This document shows, piece after piece, positions 1-6,489 of a stretch of DNA of 17,204 bases. Location: assembly GCA_005879655.1 (NCBI GenBank), contig VBJK01000116.1, forward strand, positions 1-17,204, in the 5' to 3' direction. Source of the DNA: Chloroflexota bacterium. Lineage in GTDB: Bacteria > Chloroflexota > Ktedonobacteria > Ktedonobacterales > Ktedonobacteraceae. Position 1 is the first letter of the stretch. Every line of letters begins with the position of its first letter. The notes under the pieces were generated by a model that was not told the DNA's origin, did no database searches, and worked only from the letters and a program-made list of their open reading frames with translations. A program made the translations under genes and the position numbers.

Positions 1-1454
1 AAAGTGTCCAGGTCGCGCACAGGCATACTGTTCCCAACGTAGAGCGTTGCGTTATCCGGCAATAATGTCGCCAGCTCGCTAAAGATGCGACCTTCAAAAA
101 ATGGTTTAAACTCCTCCATGGCTGCGTATAATGCACTACGGGTGCAAGCGTCTGCTTCTTGCCAGGCCGCAAGCCAGGCTGTTTGTGCTGCGGAACCAGG
201 GGAGGTATCACGAGGTGGTTCGTCCATTGTAGGGGCATCCTTTATGGGTGCCCTGTAAGGGCGAATGCCCGTTCTGTCCGGCTCTATTCGTGCTGCGGAA
301 CTAGTAGGCGTATCACGAGGATATTCGTCCATGGTAGGGGCATCCTTTATGGGTGCCCTGACAAGTTGTCGGCAGAGTGCCACCGGATCGGCATGTATGA
401 CCTGTTCTGCCAATTGTGTTGGCTCATTCCAGTCGCCGTTACCATCAATAACGATTTGCGAACACTCGCTATAGCGTTGCAGATAGAGTAGCACAGGCTT
501 AGCGGTTGGCATAGCGCCAAAGCGCAGGATGAGCTGGGGGACCATACGTTCGGCGAAAGTGCTATCGCGCAGAAATGCGTCATAGCTAGCAATAATCTGA
601 CGATGATCCATAGCCCCACAACGCAATTGCGAGAGTGGATCAGCCAGGATCGGATAGCCCAGCAGTTGTGCTAAGGCAACGAGCGGCCCTGCTAGTGCAG
701 CATTTGGATAGGGACCAGCGATAATCAGCCCATTGGGAGTACTCCTTAGCAGTTGTGCTAGTGCTGTACACCGCTCCGTTGCGATGGTACCTGCCGAAGC
801 TTCACTAACCGTCACATATGGCGCATTGGCTGGACGACCTGTCCAGGCTAGTGTTGCGCGTTTAGTGAGCGGTGGTAATGGCTGATCGGGTAAGGGATCT
901 GGTGTTAGCGGCTCACGGAAAGGCATATTCAAATGGACTGGTCCTGCGGGCAATGCTTGCGTCAATGCTGTTGCGCGATTGGCGATTGTGCGAATATAGC
1001 GTAGCGCAGTATTGTTGGCTTCGGGGAGCGCTACGTCGAGAAACCATTTGACGTGACTGCCGTAGAGCCTGTGCTGATCAATCGTCTGCGGTGCTCCACA
1101 TTCGCGCAATTCGTGTGGTCGATCTGCCGTCAGCACGAGTAGCGGGATATGCGTAAGTTTTGCTTCGACCAGTGCAGGCAGAAAATTTGCGGCGGCAGTA
1201 CCAGATGTACAGAGCAGCGCGACAGGCTGATTAAGCCCTTTCGCCATGCCCAGGCCGAAGAATGCTGCGGAACGTTCGTCGATATGCAGCCAAGTACGTA
1301 TGGCTGGATGGTCAGCGCAGGCCATGGCCAATGGCGTCGAGCGAGAACCAGGACAGATGACGACATGATGGATGCCTGCACGTTGCAGTTCGTCAATGAA
1401 CACGCTGGCGTATAGGTAAGTTGGGTTGCTATTGTGCTCTTCTGTTGGTATCAT
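1..1454 (-). CDS. menD: 2-succinyl-5-enolpyruvyl-6-hydroxy-3-cyclohexene-1-carboxylate synthase MenD, 3' end outside window
   Basis: MenD is a ThDP- and Mg-dependent cytosolic enzyme that condenses 2-oxoglutarate with isochorismate, the first committed step of menaquinone synthesis. My own translation from the ATG at 1454 gives 484 open codons to the window edge. It shows PGSRSTPLA near the N-terminus, HIDERSAAFFGLG (the ThDP-activating Glu region), CTSGTAAANF, TADRPHELR, and YVGNSMPVRDLD at the edge, all typical of MenD. The start overlaps the menF stop by 4 bp (ATGA on the coding strand), so translational coupling is likely. Residues about 366-423 are not MenD-like: they are encoded by two 70-bp repeat copies 105 bp apart (see repeats) and fall in the linker between the middle and C-terminal domains. 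The frame stays open through them and the C-terminal motif follows in frame, so the gene is probably functional. The remaining C-terminal part lies off the left edge. Confidence 0.95.
   Translation of the reverse strand, partial: MIPTEEHNSNPTYLYASVFIDELQRAGIHHVVICPGSRSTPLAMACADHPAIRTWLHIDERSAAFFGLGMAKGLNQPVALLCTSGTAAANFLPALVEAKLTHIPLLVLTADRPHELRECGAPQTIDQHRLYGSHVKWFLDVALPEANNTALRYIRTIANRATALTQALPAGPVHLNMPFREPLTPDPLPDQPLPPLTKRATLAWTGRPANAPYVTVSEASAGTIATERCTALAQLLRSTPNGLIIAGPYPNAALAGPLVALAQLLGYPILADPLSQLRCGAMDHRQIIASYDAFLRDSTFAERMVPQLILRFGAMPTAKPVLLYLQRYSECSQIVIDGNGDWNEPTQLAEQVIHADPVALCRQLVRAPIKDAPTMDEYPRDTPTSSAARIEPDRTGIRPYRAPIKDAPTMDEPPRDTSPGSAAQTAWLAAWQEADACTRSALYAAMEEFKPFFEGRIFSELATLLPDNATLYVGNSMPVRDLDT
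186..360 (-). repeat. Two 70-bp direct repeats (105-bp period) inserted in frame in menD
   Basis: Copy 1 spans 186-255 and copy 2 spans 291-360, with about 61 of 70 bases identical. The 35-bp spacer (256-290) contains a small palindrome, GGGCGAATGCCC. Each copy ends in the same 20-bp core on the coding strand, CAGGGCACCCATAAAGGATG, whose GGGCACC and GGATGCCC segments can form a hairpin. The period is a multiple of three, and both copies encode the peptide RAPIKDAPTMDE. The same 20-bp core recurs at 3342-3361. The divergence between copies suggests the insertion or duplication is not recent. This looks like a REP- or MITE-type palindromic element domesticated as coding sequence; that classification is inference. 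Confidence 0.85.
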
Positions 1455-2947
1455 CGCTCTTGTTCACTTTCCTCGCCACCCAGGCCACGCAACATCACAT
1501 TCAACTTTAAACACGATTCAAGATATTCGCTCTCAGGATCAGAGTCCGCGACGATCCCACAGCCCGCAAAGAGTGTAGCAGTCTTCCCGTCAATGAGTGC
1601 CGAACGCAGGGCGACCGCGAACTCGCCATCGCCATGTGCGTCAACCCAACCGAAGGGGCCAGCGTACCAGCCGCGATCGAGCTGTTCGTTTTCCCGTATC
1701 TCTTGTAGCGCTTTATCACAGGGAAAACCCCCAACCGCCGGTGTCGGATGTAGACTCTGTATAGCGTCAAGAATACTATATCCCGCCAGTAGCTCGCCCA
1801 CAATGGGCGTTTCCAGATGTTGAATATTTTTGAGCCGTAGCAGTTCTGGGGCATCAGCGATCCATACCCGGCTACAGAAACGAGCAAGGGCATCGTGTAT
1901 CGTGGCAACGACGATTTCATGCTCATTTTTATTCTTTGCACTCAGTAATAGTTCTGCGCCTAAGTGATCGTCTTCCTCTTGCGTCTTGCCGCGTGGAGCC
2001 GATCCCGCCAGTGCCATCGTGCGTAACTGACCATGATGGGCGGAGAGCAGACGCTCAGGCGTTGCGCCTACAAAGTAGTGCATGCCACGTTGCAGGGCAA
2101 AGACGTGCGCATTTGGATATATTACGCGCAAATATTGTAATGTTGTATTAGCGTCAAATGCATGATCTACATTGATCGCTTCAACGCTACGGGCTAAGAC
2201 AACCTTCTGGTAGGCATCACTTTTAATCTGCTTGACAACCATGGCAACCAGGTCTTTCCATGCACTAGCTGGTGATATATCGCGCAGGAGGAGCTTGCTG
2301 GTGGTCTGCTCGCGTTCTGGCAGTGGTGTGTTGGCTACGAGCGTCGAGATGTGCTGGAGACGATCAAGGATGGCATCTGCGCATTGTTCAATATCGTCTG
2401 TTGGTGTGATCTCCTGACTAATGATCAACATGGCATGTTCATGTTGGATATGAAAGAGCAAGTGCGGCAGTATGAGCAGGCCATCGGGAAAATTAGCCCA
2501 CAAGCTCGTACGTGGACGTAAGGGATCAAAAGCAAAACCACCAAGCAGGATAGGGCCGGGAGTCTGTATGGCATCTGCCGGTCCTTTGACCACCTCCTGC
2601 TGAAGCGTACGCCACGCGGTAGCGATTGAAACGAAGCTGTCGGCTCCCATAGCCTGGATGGTGGTGGCCGTTCCTACTCCGACCAGCGCTCTCTGTTCTG
2701 CTGGATATTCCCAGAAGAGGCGCTCTCCCATAGCGGCGTGCTCAAATGCGCGAAAGAGCCGTAGCGGGTCGCACGTCGCTACAGGTTGGGTAAAACTAAC
2801 AAGGGTCGTGGTCTGCTGTTGGCGTGCTTTCTTGGAAGCTTGACGGAGTGTGGCGAGCAATTGCTGACGATGGCAGTAAATAGACCATGCTGTATGAGCA
2901 ATGCTGGTTTTGGGTATATTAGTAGAAAAAGTATCCATTTTCATCAT
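1451..2947 (-). CDS. menF: Isochorismate synthase MenF
   Basis: MenF is a Mg-dependent cytosolic enzyme that converts chorismate to isochorismate, which feeds MenD. The 498-residue protein has a variable N-terminal half and a conserved chorismate-binding domain from about residue 225. Visible motifs are YQKVVLARS (about 246-254, with the Lys that activates water in this family), GATPERLL (295-301), ALAGSAPRG (312-320), NEHEIV (341-346), LHPTPAVGG (399-407), RGWYAGPFGWVDAHGDGEF (425-443) and FAGCGIVADSDPESE (460-474). The length suits stand-alone isochorismate synthases. Several in-frame ATGs cluster at the start (residues 1, 2 and 4) with no strong Shine-Dalgarno, so the exact start is uncertain by a few codons. 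The stop overlaps the menD start. It could in principle be a salicylate-pathway isochorismate synthase, but coupling to menD makes menaquinone the natural assignment. Confidence 0.95.
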   Translation of the reverse strand: MMKMDTFSTNIPKTSIAHTAWSIYCHRQQLLATLRQASKKARQQQTTTLVSFTQPVATCDPLRLFRAFEHAAMGERLFWEYPAEQRALVGVGTATTIQAMGADSFVSIATAWRTLQQEVVKGPADAIQTPGPILLGGFAFDPLRPRTSLWANFPDGLLILPHLLFHIQHEHAMLIISQEITPTDDIEQCADAILDRLQHISTLVANTPLPEREQTTSKLLLRDISPASAWKDLVAMVVKQIKSDAYQKVVLARSVEAINVDHAFDANTTLQYLRVIYPNAHVFALQRGMHYFVGATPERLLSAHHGQLRTMALAGSAPRGKTQEEDDHLGAELLLSAKNKNEHEIVVATIHDALARFCSRVWIADAPELLRLKNIQHLETPIVGELLAGYSILDAIQSLHPTPAVGGFPCDKALQEIRENEQLDRGWYAGPFGWVDAHGDGEFAVALRSALIDGKTATLFAGCGIVADSDPESEYLESCLKLNVMLRGLGGEESEQER

Positions 2948-3384
2948 CTAATATAATAGGAAATATTTTACATAAAAAAAGCACTTCTTCACCCATCAGT
3001 GCACAGACATGAATCTGTGCGACAGTCTGAGTTAATCGGAGTTGTGACAGCAGAAGCGCGAGCGCGGCGGCTGTGGGCAAGCCAGTAGCCGAATGTAGTG
3101 CCTCTAGTATTATAGCATAGCGCATCATGGCCATGCGAGAGGGTAGTATTTACTTAAATAGTAAGTAGGGAGAGGAGTACAAACGGGCATTACACTGACA
3201 TGAAAGACCACTAGACGCAATAGTACTTGTGAGGGGACGGTTCCTTAGTAACTGCTCGCTTGCATCTCCTCTGCATTCACAATACGGGCAGATACAAGTG
3301 ATAATGTTTGATAAAGGGCCACCCATACCCCCCACTCCCCGCAGGGCACCCATAAAGGATGGGGGGTGGGGGTATGCATTGGGC
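2948..3384. other. Intergenic region between menF and the glycosyltransferase
   Basis: This 437-bp stretch has no gene I can support. A 71-codon minus-strand frame (2919-3134) overlaps the menF start, but has no Shine-Dalgarno and resembles nothing known to me. The left end holds the attenuator-like hairpins. The right end (3315-3385) holds a GC-rich inverted repeat. The middle (about 3130-3300) shows nothing convincing. Confidence 0.6.
2974..3020 (-). promoter_or_regulatory. Candidate attenuator-like leader upstream of menF
   Basis: On the menF strand a perfect 7-bp hairpin (GCACAGA/TCTGTGC, 3001-3020, 6-nt loop) is followed by a second hairpin (GCACT/AGTGC, 2981-3002) and then seven T residues (2980-2974). 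The hairpins share bases 3001-3002, so they compete slightly. The second stem is only 5 bp, so termination would be weak. It could equally be a terminator for transcription arriving from upstream. Confidence 0.3.
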
Positions 3385-3385
3385 C
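3315..3385. repeat. GC-rich inverted repeat carrying the menD-type 20-bp core
   Basis: Left arm 3316-3340 (GGGCCACCCATACC followed by a C-rich run) pairs imperfectly with right arm 3361-3385 (a G-rich run, then GGTATGCATTGGGCC). The arms enclose CAGGGCACCCATAAAGGATG at 3342-3361, identical over all 20 bases to the core found twice in menD. It lies directly at the stop codon of the glycosyltransferase. It could act as a terminator or mRNA-stabilising hairpin, or simply be a mobile palindromic repeat. Confidence 0.75.
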
Positions 3386-4436
3386 TACCTCGCTGCCATC
3401 TTCAGGCTATCGGCAATGACTTGCTGGTAGATCTCCAAGTAGCGTTCAGCCATGCTGCGCGCAGAAAAATTTTGGATAACATGGTTGCGCGTAGCAACAC
3501 GATCAAGTTCGTCGATGTGTGCGATAGCCTCAACCATCTCATCTAGGTTCTGTACCAGGAAACCCGTCTGGCCATGGACAACAATTTCTGGTACCGCGCC
3601 GCGTGCAAAAGTGATGACTGGACAGCCAAGTGCCATTGCCTCGATCATCACCATGCCAAAGGGTTCTTCCCATTCTATAGGATTCAACAAACCACGTGCC
3701 TGACTGAGCAAATTAATTTTTTGCTGAGCGTTGACTGGTCCCACGTAGCGTATCTGTATACCATCGCAGTAAGCTCTCACCTCTTGCTGAAAGTAGTGCT
3801 GCATCTCTTTGGTCGAACGATCCATGCTACCGGCCAGTAGCAGAGGAACACCAGCACGACGCGCCGCTTGAATGGCTCGGTGTGCACCTTTTTCGGGCAC
3901 GAAGCGTCCCATCCACATGAAGAAATTGCCACGTGGCTTCCCAGTGGGTTGGTACTTGCGTAGCGATATACCATTATGATTGCTACCAAGGGAACATCGG
4001 GTGCCCAGTCCATATAGTAGCGATCTGCATTACCTATCCAGTTGCCTGACATTCTATCAAACGGGAAATTGCTGTGTAGCGTGGCAACATGTGGAGTCCG
4101 TAGTGTTGAGAGTAGCGGAAAGAGAAACAGGTCGGATGTCACCGAGAGGTGAGCGTGTACAATGTCATACCGTTGCGTCTTACAGTGCTCAATGGCCTTA
4201 TGCAGATGGTAGTACGGTTGGAGATGTTCACGCCAGGGGACTCCTTCTTCAGTTAAAGCGCGTGGTATGAATGAAACCAGCCGTGCAGATGTTTTTGCAT
4301 CCCCTGTCGCATACAATGTTACATCATGATCATGTGCTCGCAACTCTTGTATAAGGTCATAAAGCACATTTTCTGTACCACCATAACTTTTTGGCGGTAT
4401 AGTAATCCAGGGCGGTGCTATTTGTGCAATGCGCAT
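3385..4436 (-). pseudogene. GT4-family glycosyltransferase, split by one frameshift
   Basis: The reading is in two frames. The N-terminal part begins at ATG 4436 (MRIAQIAPPW), preceded by AGAAGG 9 nt upstream. It contains PPKSYGGTENV, a typical donor-side loop of GT-B retaining glycosyltransferases, then DIVHAHL and PHVATLHSNFP. The frame is lost at about 3976-3986, after DVPLVAI. The C-terminal part resumes as SNHNGISLRKYQP, then FFMWMGRFVPEKG, and ends with EEPFGMVMIEAMALGCPVI, the E-x7-E sugar-nucleotide-binding motif, then GAVPEIVVHGQTGFLV. Together they give a normal-length enzyme of about 350 residues, cytosolic or membrane-associated, probably transferring a sugar from a nucleotide donor to a lipid or polysaccharide acceptor. 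Acceptor and donor cannot be read from sequence. All conserved blocks survive, so the break is recent, or a sequencing error, or is bypassed. A 7-bp slippage deletion would explain it exactly. Confidence 0.85.
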
Positions 4437-4561
4437 TTGCCTAAACCTTCTTTGTTCATTAATGTACTGCTCATAGACAGTTTCATTTATAACACGTTTG
4501 TCGGAACAAAAAGGTAAAGATCGTTTTCTTCTGCCACCTCCGGCGGCAGAAGAAAAGGGGT

Positions 4562-4613
4562 ATTTGGGGACACCCCAAGCCCCGCCAGGGGAGCTGCCGC
4601 CCCCTGGACCCCC
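4562..4613 (-). repeat. Dispersed 52-bp GC-rich repeat, copy A
   Basis: Read on the minus strand it begins GGGGGTCCAGGGGGCGGCAG and ends TTGGGGTGTCCCCAAAT. It matches 10476-10527 (plus strand) at 50 of 52 bases. It contains two hairpins: CCAGGGG with CCCCTGG, and TTGGGG with CCCCAA around TGT. Two shorter variants follow at once as a 66-bp tandem repeat. The identity over 52 bp at two unrelated loci implies dispersal rather than chance. Confidence 0.85.
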
Positions 4614-4780
4614 GCTAAAGTCCGCGCCTATGGGGGACACCCCACACCCTGCCAGGGTCGCTTCGCCCCCTGGACCCCCGCTAAAGTCCGCGCCTATGGG
4701 GGACACCCCACACCCTGCCAGGGTCGCTTCGCCCCCTGGACCCCCGCTTAACGCGCATGCCTATGGGCGGTGCCCCTGAG
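4614..4780. repeat. 66-bp tandem repeat, two identical units plus a degenerate third
   Basis: Unit 1 is 4614-4679 and unit 2 is 4680-4745; I read them as identical. A degenerate remnant follows (4746-4780, GCTTAACGCGCATGCCTATG). Each unit contains the palindromic halves GGGGGACACCCC and CCTGCCAGGG and ends in CCCCCTGGACCCCC, a shortened form of the 52-bp repeat next to it. The 66-bp period equals 22 codons. It lies 13 bp from the stop of the esterase gene and so could serve as a terminator or mRNA-protecting hairpin array there. Confidence 0.85.
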
Positions 4781-4792
4781 AGAGGCTGGGGT

Positions 4793-6280
4793 TTATTCCC
4801 ATTTGAGCCAGAGCAGAGCATCGTACAATTGTATCTGCCAGACGCGCCAGGAGTGCGCTCCATTTTGTACATCTGATTTATAAGGAATATGGAGGGTGGT
4901 GAGTTCTTCTATGAATTGTTTGGCGTAATTGTAATAGGGCTGATCGGTGGTAGCTGCCCCGATATAGAAATGCAGCTGCCATGCTGGTGACTCATGGGCG
5001 AGCACATCTGCGGGACTGTTCTGTGCCATATAAGCGGCATCCTTGCCCCAGATAGCCCCTTCGGCACGATAGTAACCACCAAGCGATATCACCGTACCGA
5101 AAACATCTGGATGGTGGATGGCGATATTTGCCGCGCCAAAACCACCCATGGAAAGCCCCCCAATGGCGCGATGAGCTGCATCAGGAATTGTGCGGTAGTG
5201 CTCATCAACGTACTTAACGAGGTCTATCGCTAGATATGTTTCCATCAATTGTTGCTGATCAAAACTGTTCCCCCATTCACTCGTTGCACCAGGTCGTCCA
5301 TTGCCATCGGGCGAGACGATAATTAGCTCTGGTATCTGCCCGGTATTGATTAGCGTATTGGCTGACTCATCAGCTTTGCCGCCTGTAAACCAGTCACGTA
5401 TGCCTCCGGGAGAACCATGCAGCAGGTAAAGCACTGGATAACGTATCTCATGCCCTTCTGCCCTGAGATACGATGGAGGGAGGTAAACCATAAATGCTTT
5501 CTTCTGGTTCTTGAGCGCGGGACTTATCAGATTATCCTGTATTATCGTACCAAGCAGGAATTGCCCGTTTTTACGGGCTGTAAGTTTGGGTGCAGTATGA
5601 ACTCCGACATCAGGCGAAAAGAGGAAGAGCGGGCCAGATTGGCCTACTAATGCTAGCAAAACTAGCAAGAGCATTGCTCCTGACCAGTTGATGAAAGTTG
5701 CACGCGTGAGTATGTTTGGTTTCGTCTCTATGTGCCCTTGCTCCTGCGGTTTTGCTGTACTCTGTTCTTTGCGCAAACGCCGTCGGATCAGTTGTGCTAA
5801 TTGATAAAAGGGGTCGAGTAAGCATTCTCCTAATGCAACACCAATTGCCGCGCCGCAGAACGCGCTGACCAGCGCTAGCGAGAGTATGACAATCACCGCA
5901 TGTACTAATGCCGCGCCGTCAAGTGGTTCCAGATGTCTACCTGGATCATAGACTGGTTGGAGTTCAAAGCGTAGAAAGCTATAAAGATACCTTATGCAGA
6001 AAAGTATACTGGCTCCAATCATTGCACCCAGCTTACTTCTACCCAGAGCACTGGCGATCAGTGTAGTTCCCAGGATGATAATAAGTGCAGCAATGAGCTG
6101 TGAGCGTTGCAGATCAAGACCAATATTGACAATAATGCCTGTGAGCTGGCCAAAGAATGTTTTGCGAAAAAGGATGATACCGCTGATCAAGGCAACCAGT
6201 AAAGAGATGATCATAGGGATAAGAGGCTGTAGCCGCCTCACGTTCAGGCGCTCTATATAAGTTGATAGTTTTGCGTTCAT
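4793..6280 (-). CDS. Membrane-anchored esterase-D-like alpha/beta hydrolase
   Basis: The 495-residue protein has two parts. Residues 1-220 carry several hydrophobic segments (about 19-38, 63-80, 85-103, 124-150 and 200-221), so this half is in the membrane. Residues about 240-495 form an esterase-D-type alpha/beta hydrolase: YLLHGSPGG (oxyanion region, 285-293), VSPDGNGRPG, GGLSMGGFG with nucleophile Ser377, candidate acid Asp447, and NGAHSWRVW with candidate catalytic His476. The catalytic half probably faces outward. The family includes carbohydrate esterases, siderophore esterases and mycolyltransferase-like proteins, so the substrate is unknown. The start at 6280 is chosen because the sequence downstream is immediately conserved-like and basic before the first helix; its Shine-Dalgarno is weak. 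The gene has its own promoter and a possible 13-codon leader ORF upstream. Confidence 0.85.
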   Translation of the reverse strand: MNAKLSTYIERLNVRRLQPLIPMIISLLVALISGIILFRKTFFGQLTGIIVNIGLDLQRSQLIAALIIILGTTLIASALGRSKLGAMIGASILFCIRYLYSFLRFELQPVYDPGRHLEPLDGAALVHAVIVILSLALVSAFCGAAIGVALGECLLDPFYQLAQLIRRRLRKEQSTAKPQEQGHIETKPNILTRATFINWSGAMLLLVLLALVGQSGPLFLFSPDVGVHTAPKLTARKNGQFLLGTIIQDNLISPALKNQKKAFMVYLPPSYLRAEGHEIRYPVLYLLHGSPGGIRDWFTGGKADESANTLINTGQIPELIIVSPDGNGRPGATSEWGNSFDQQQLMETYLAIDLVKYVDEHYRTIPDAAHRAIGGLSMGGFGAANIAIHHPDVFGTVISLGGYYRAEGAIWGKDAAYMAQNSPADVLAHESPAWQLHFYIGAATTDQPYYNYAKQFIEELTTLHIPYKSDVQNGAHSWRVWQIQLYDALLWLKWE

Positions 6281-6299
6281 AATGTGAGTCGCTCTTTAA

Positions 6300-6341
6300 T
6301 CATCTAGTTTCTACGACAGAATTGTGATGCTTGCGTGGCAT
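6300..6341 (-). CDS. Possible 13-residue leader peptide upstream of the esterase gene
   Basis: On the minus strand GGAGGT (6351-6346) precedes ATG at 6341 by 4 nt. The frame reads MPRKHHNSVVETR and stops at 6300, 19 nt before the esterase start. Its Shine-Dalgarno is much better than that of the esterase. It sits almost at the predicted transcript 5' end. It may be a regulatory leader or simply chance; nothing links it to a known leader peptide. Confidence 0.3.
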   Translation of the reverse strand: MPRKHHNSVVETR

Positions 6342-6358
6342 GCAGACCTCCAACTAGA

Positions 6359-6387
6359 ATAATATACGTCAAATGAGGCACTGTCAT
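6359..6387 (-). promoter_or_regulatory. Sigma70-type promoter of the esterase gene
   Basis: Minus strand: -35 ATGACA (6387-6382), a 17-bp spacer, and -10 TATTAT (6364-6359). Each hexamer matches the consensus at 5 of 6 positions. The predicted start of transcription, near 6352, gives a leader of about 70 nt that begins right at the GGAGGT of the small leader ORF. Confidence 0.55.
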
Positions 6388-6427
6388 CTCTCTTAATTTC
6401 GGAAGAATTTGGGGGATGGTGAGAAGA

Positions 6428-6475
6428 AGCAAAAAACAGATAGCGAGCTGTTCCCCTTGCTACCTGTTTTTTGCT
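6428..6475 (-). terminator. Terminator of the CHRD lipoprotein gene
   Basis: Two 20-bp arms (6428-6447 and 6456-6475) are complementary except at two positions, with an 8-nt loop. The minus-strand product ends CTGTTTTTTGCTTCTTCTC. It lies 14 bp beyond the stop of the lipoprotein gene. The A-tract on one arm and T-tract on the other would allow it to work in both directions. Confidence 0.75.
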
Positions 6476-6489
6476 TAGCTATTCTATAA

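Larger units (their letters stand above)
4437..4792. other. Intergenic region filled by GC-rich repeats
   Basis: A minus-strand frame runs through this region in phase with the glycosyltransferase and would add 90 residues, with SPIGADFSGGPGG repeated. The Shine-Dalgarno at 4436 and the repeat nature of the sequence argue that it is not translated as part of that gene. A TATAAA on the minus strand (about 4490-4500) could be the -10 element of the glycosyltransferase promoter, but no good -35 accompanies it. Confidence 0.6.

Noticed and set aside
186..360. CRISPR array in menD
   Set aside because: Only two imperfect copies with a coding frame maintained through them; repeat length and spacing do not fit CRISPR and no cas gene is nearby.
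1130..1415. 88-codon frames on both strands within menD
   Set aside because: They are shadows of menD, whose own frame has canonical MenD motifs throughout.
2919..3134. A 71-codon minus-strand frame overlapping the menF start
   Set aside because: No Shine-Dalgarno, no recognisable motif, and it overlaps the leader hairpins and the start of menF in another frame.
4437..4706. A 90-residue N-terminal extension of the glycosyltransferase encoded by the 66-bp tandem repeats (SPIGADFSGGPGG repeats)
   Set aside because: The typical GT start MRIAQIAPPW has AGAAGG at proper spacing at 4436, and the extension is made only of repeat sequence plus spacer; an open frame across a 66-bp (22-codon) repeat is expected by chance.
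4614..4745. CRISPR-like array of GC-rich repeats
   Set aside because: The units are directly adjacent and identical without variable spacers, so this is a simple tandem repeat.
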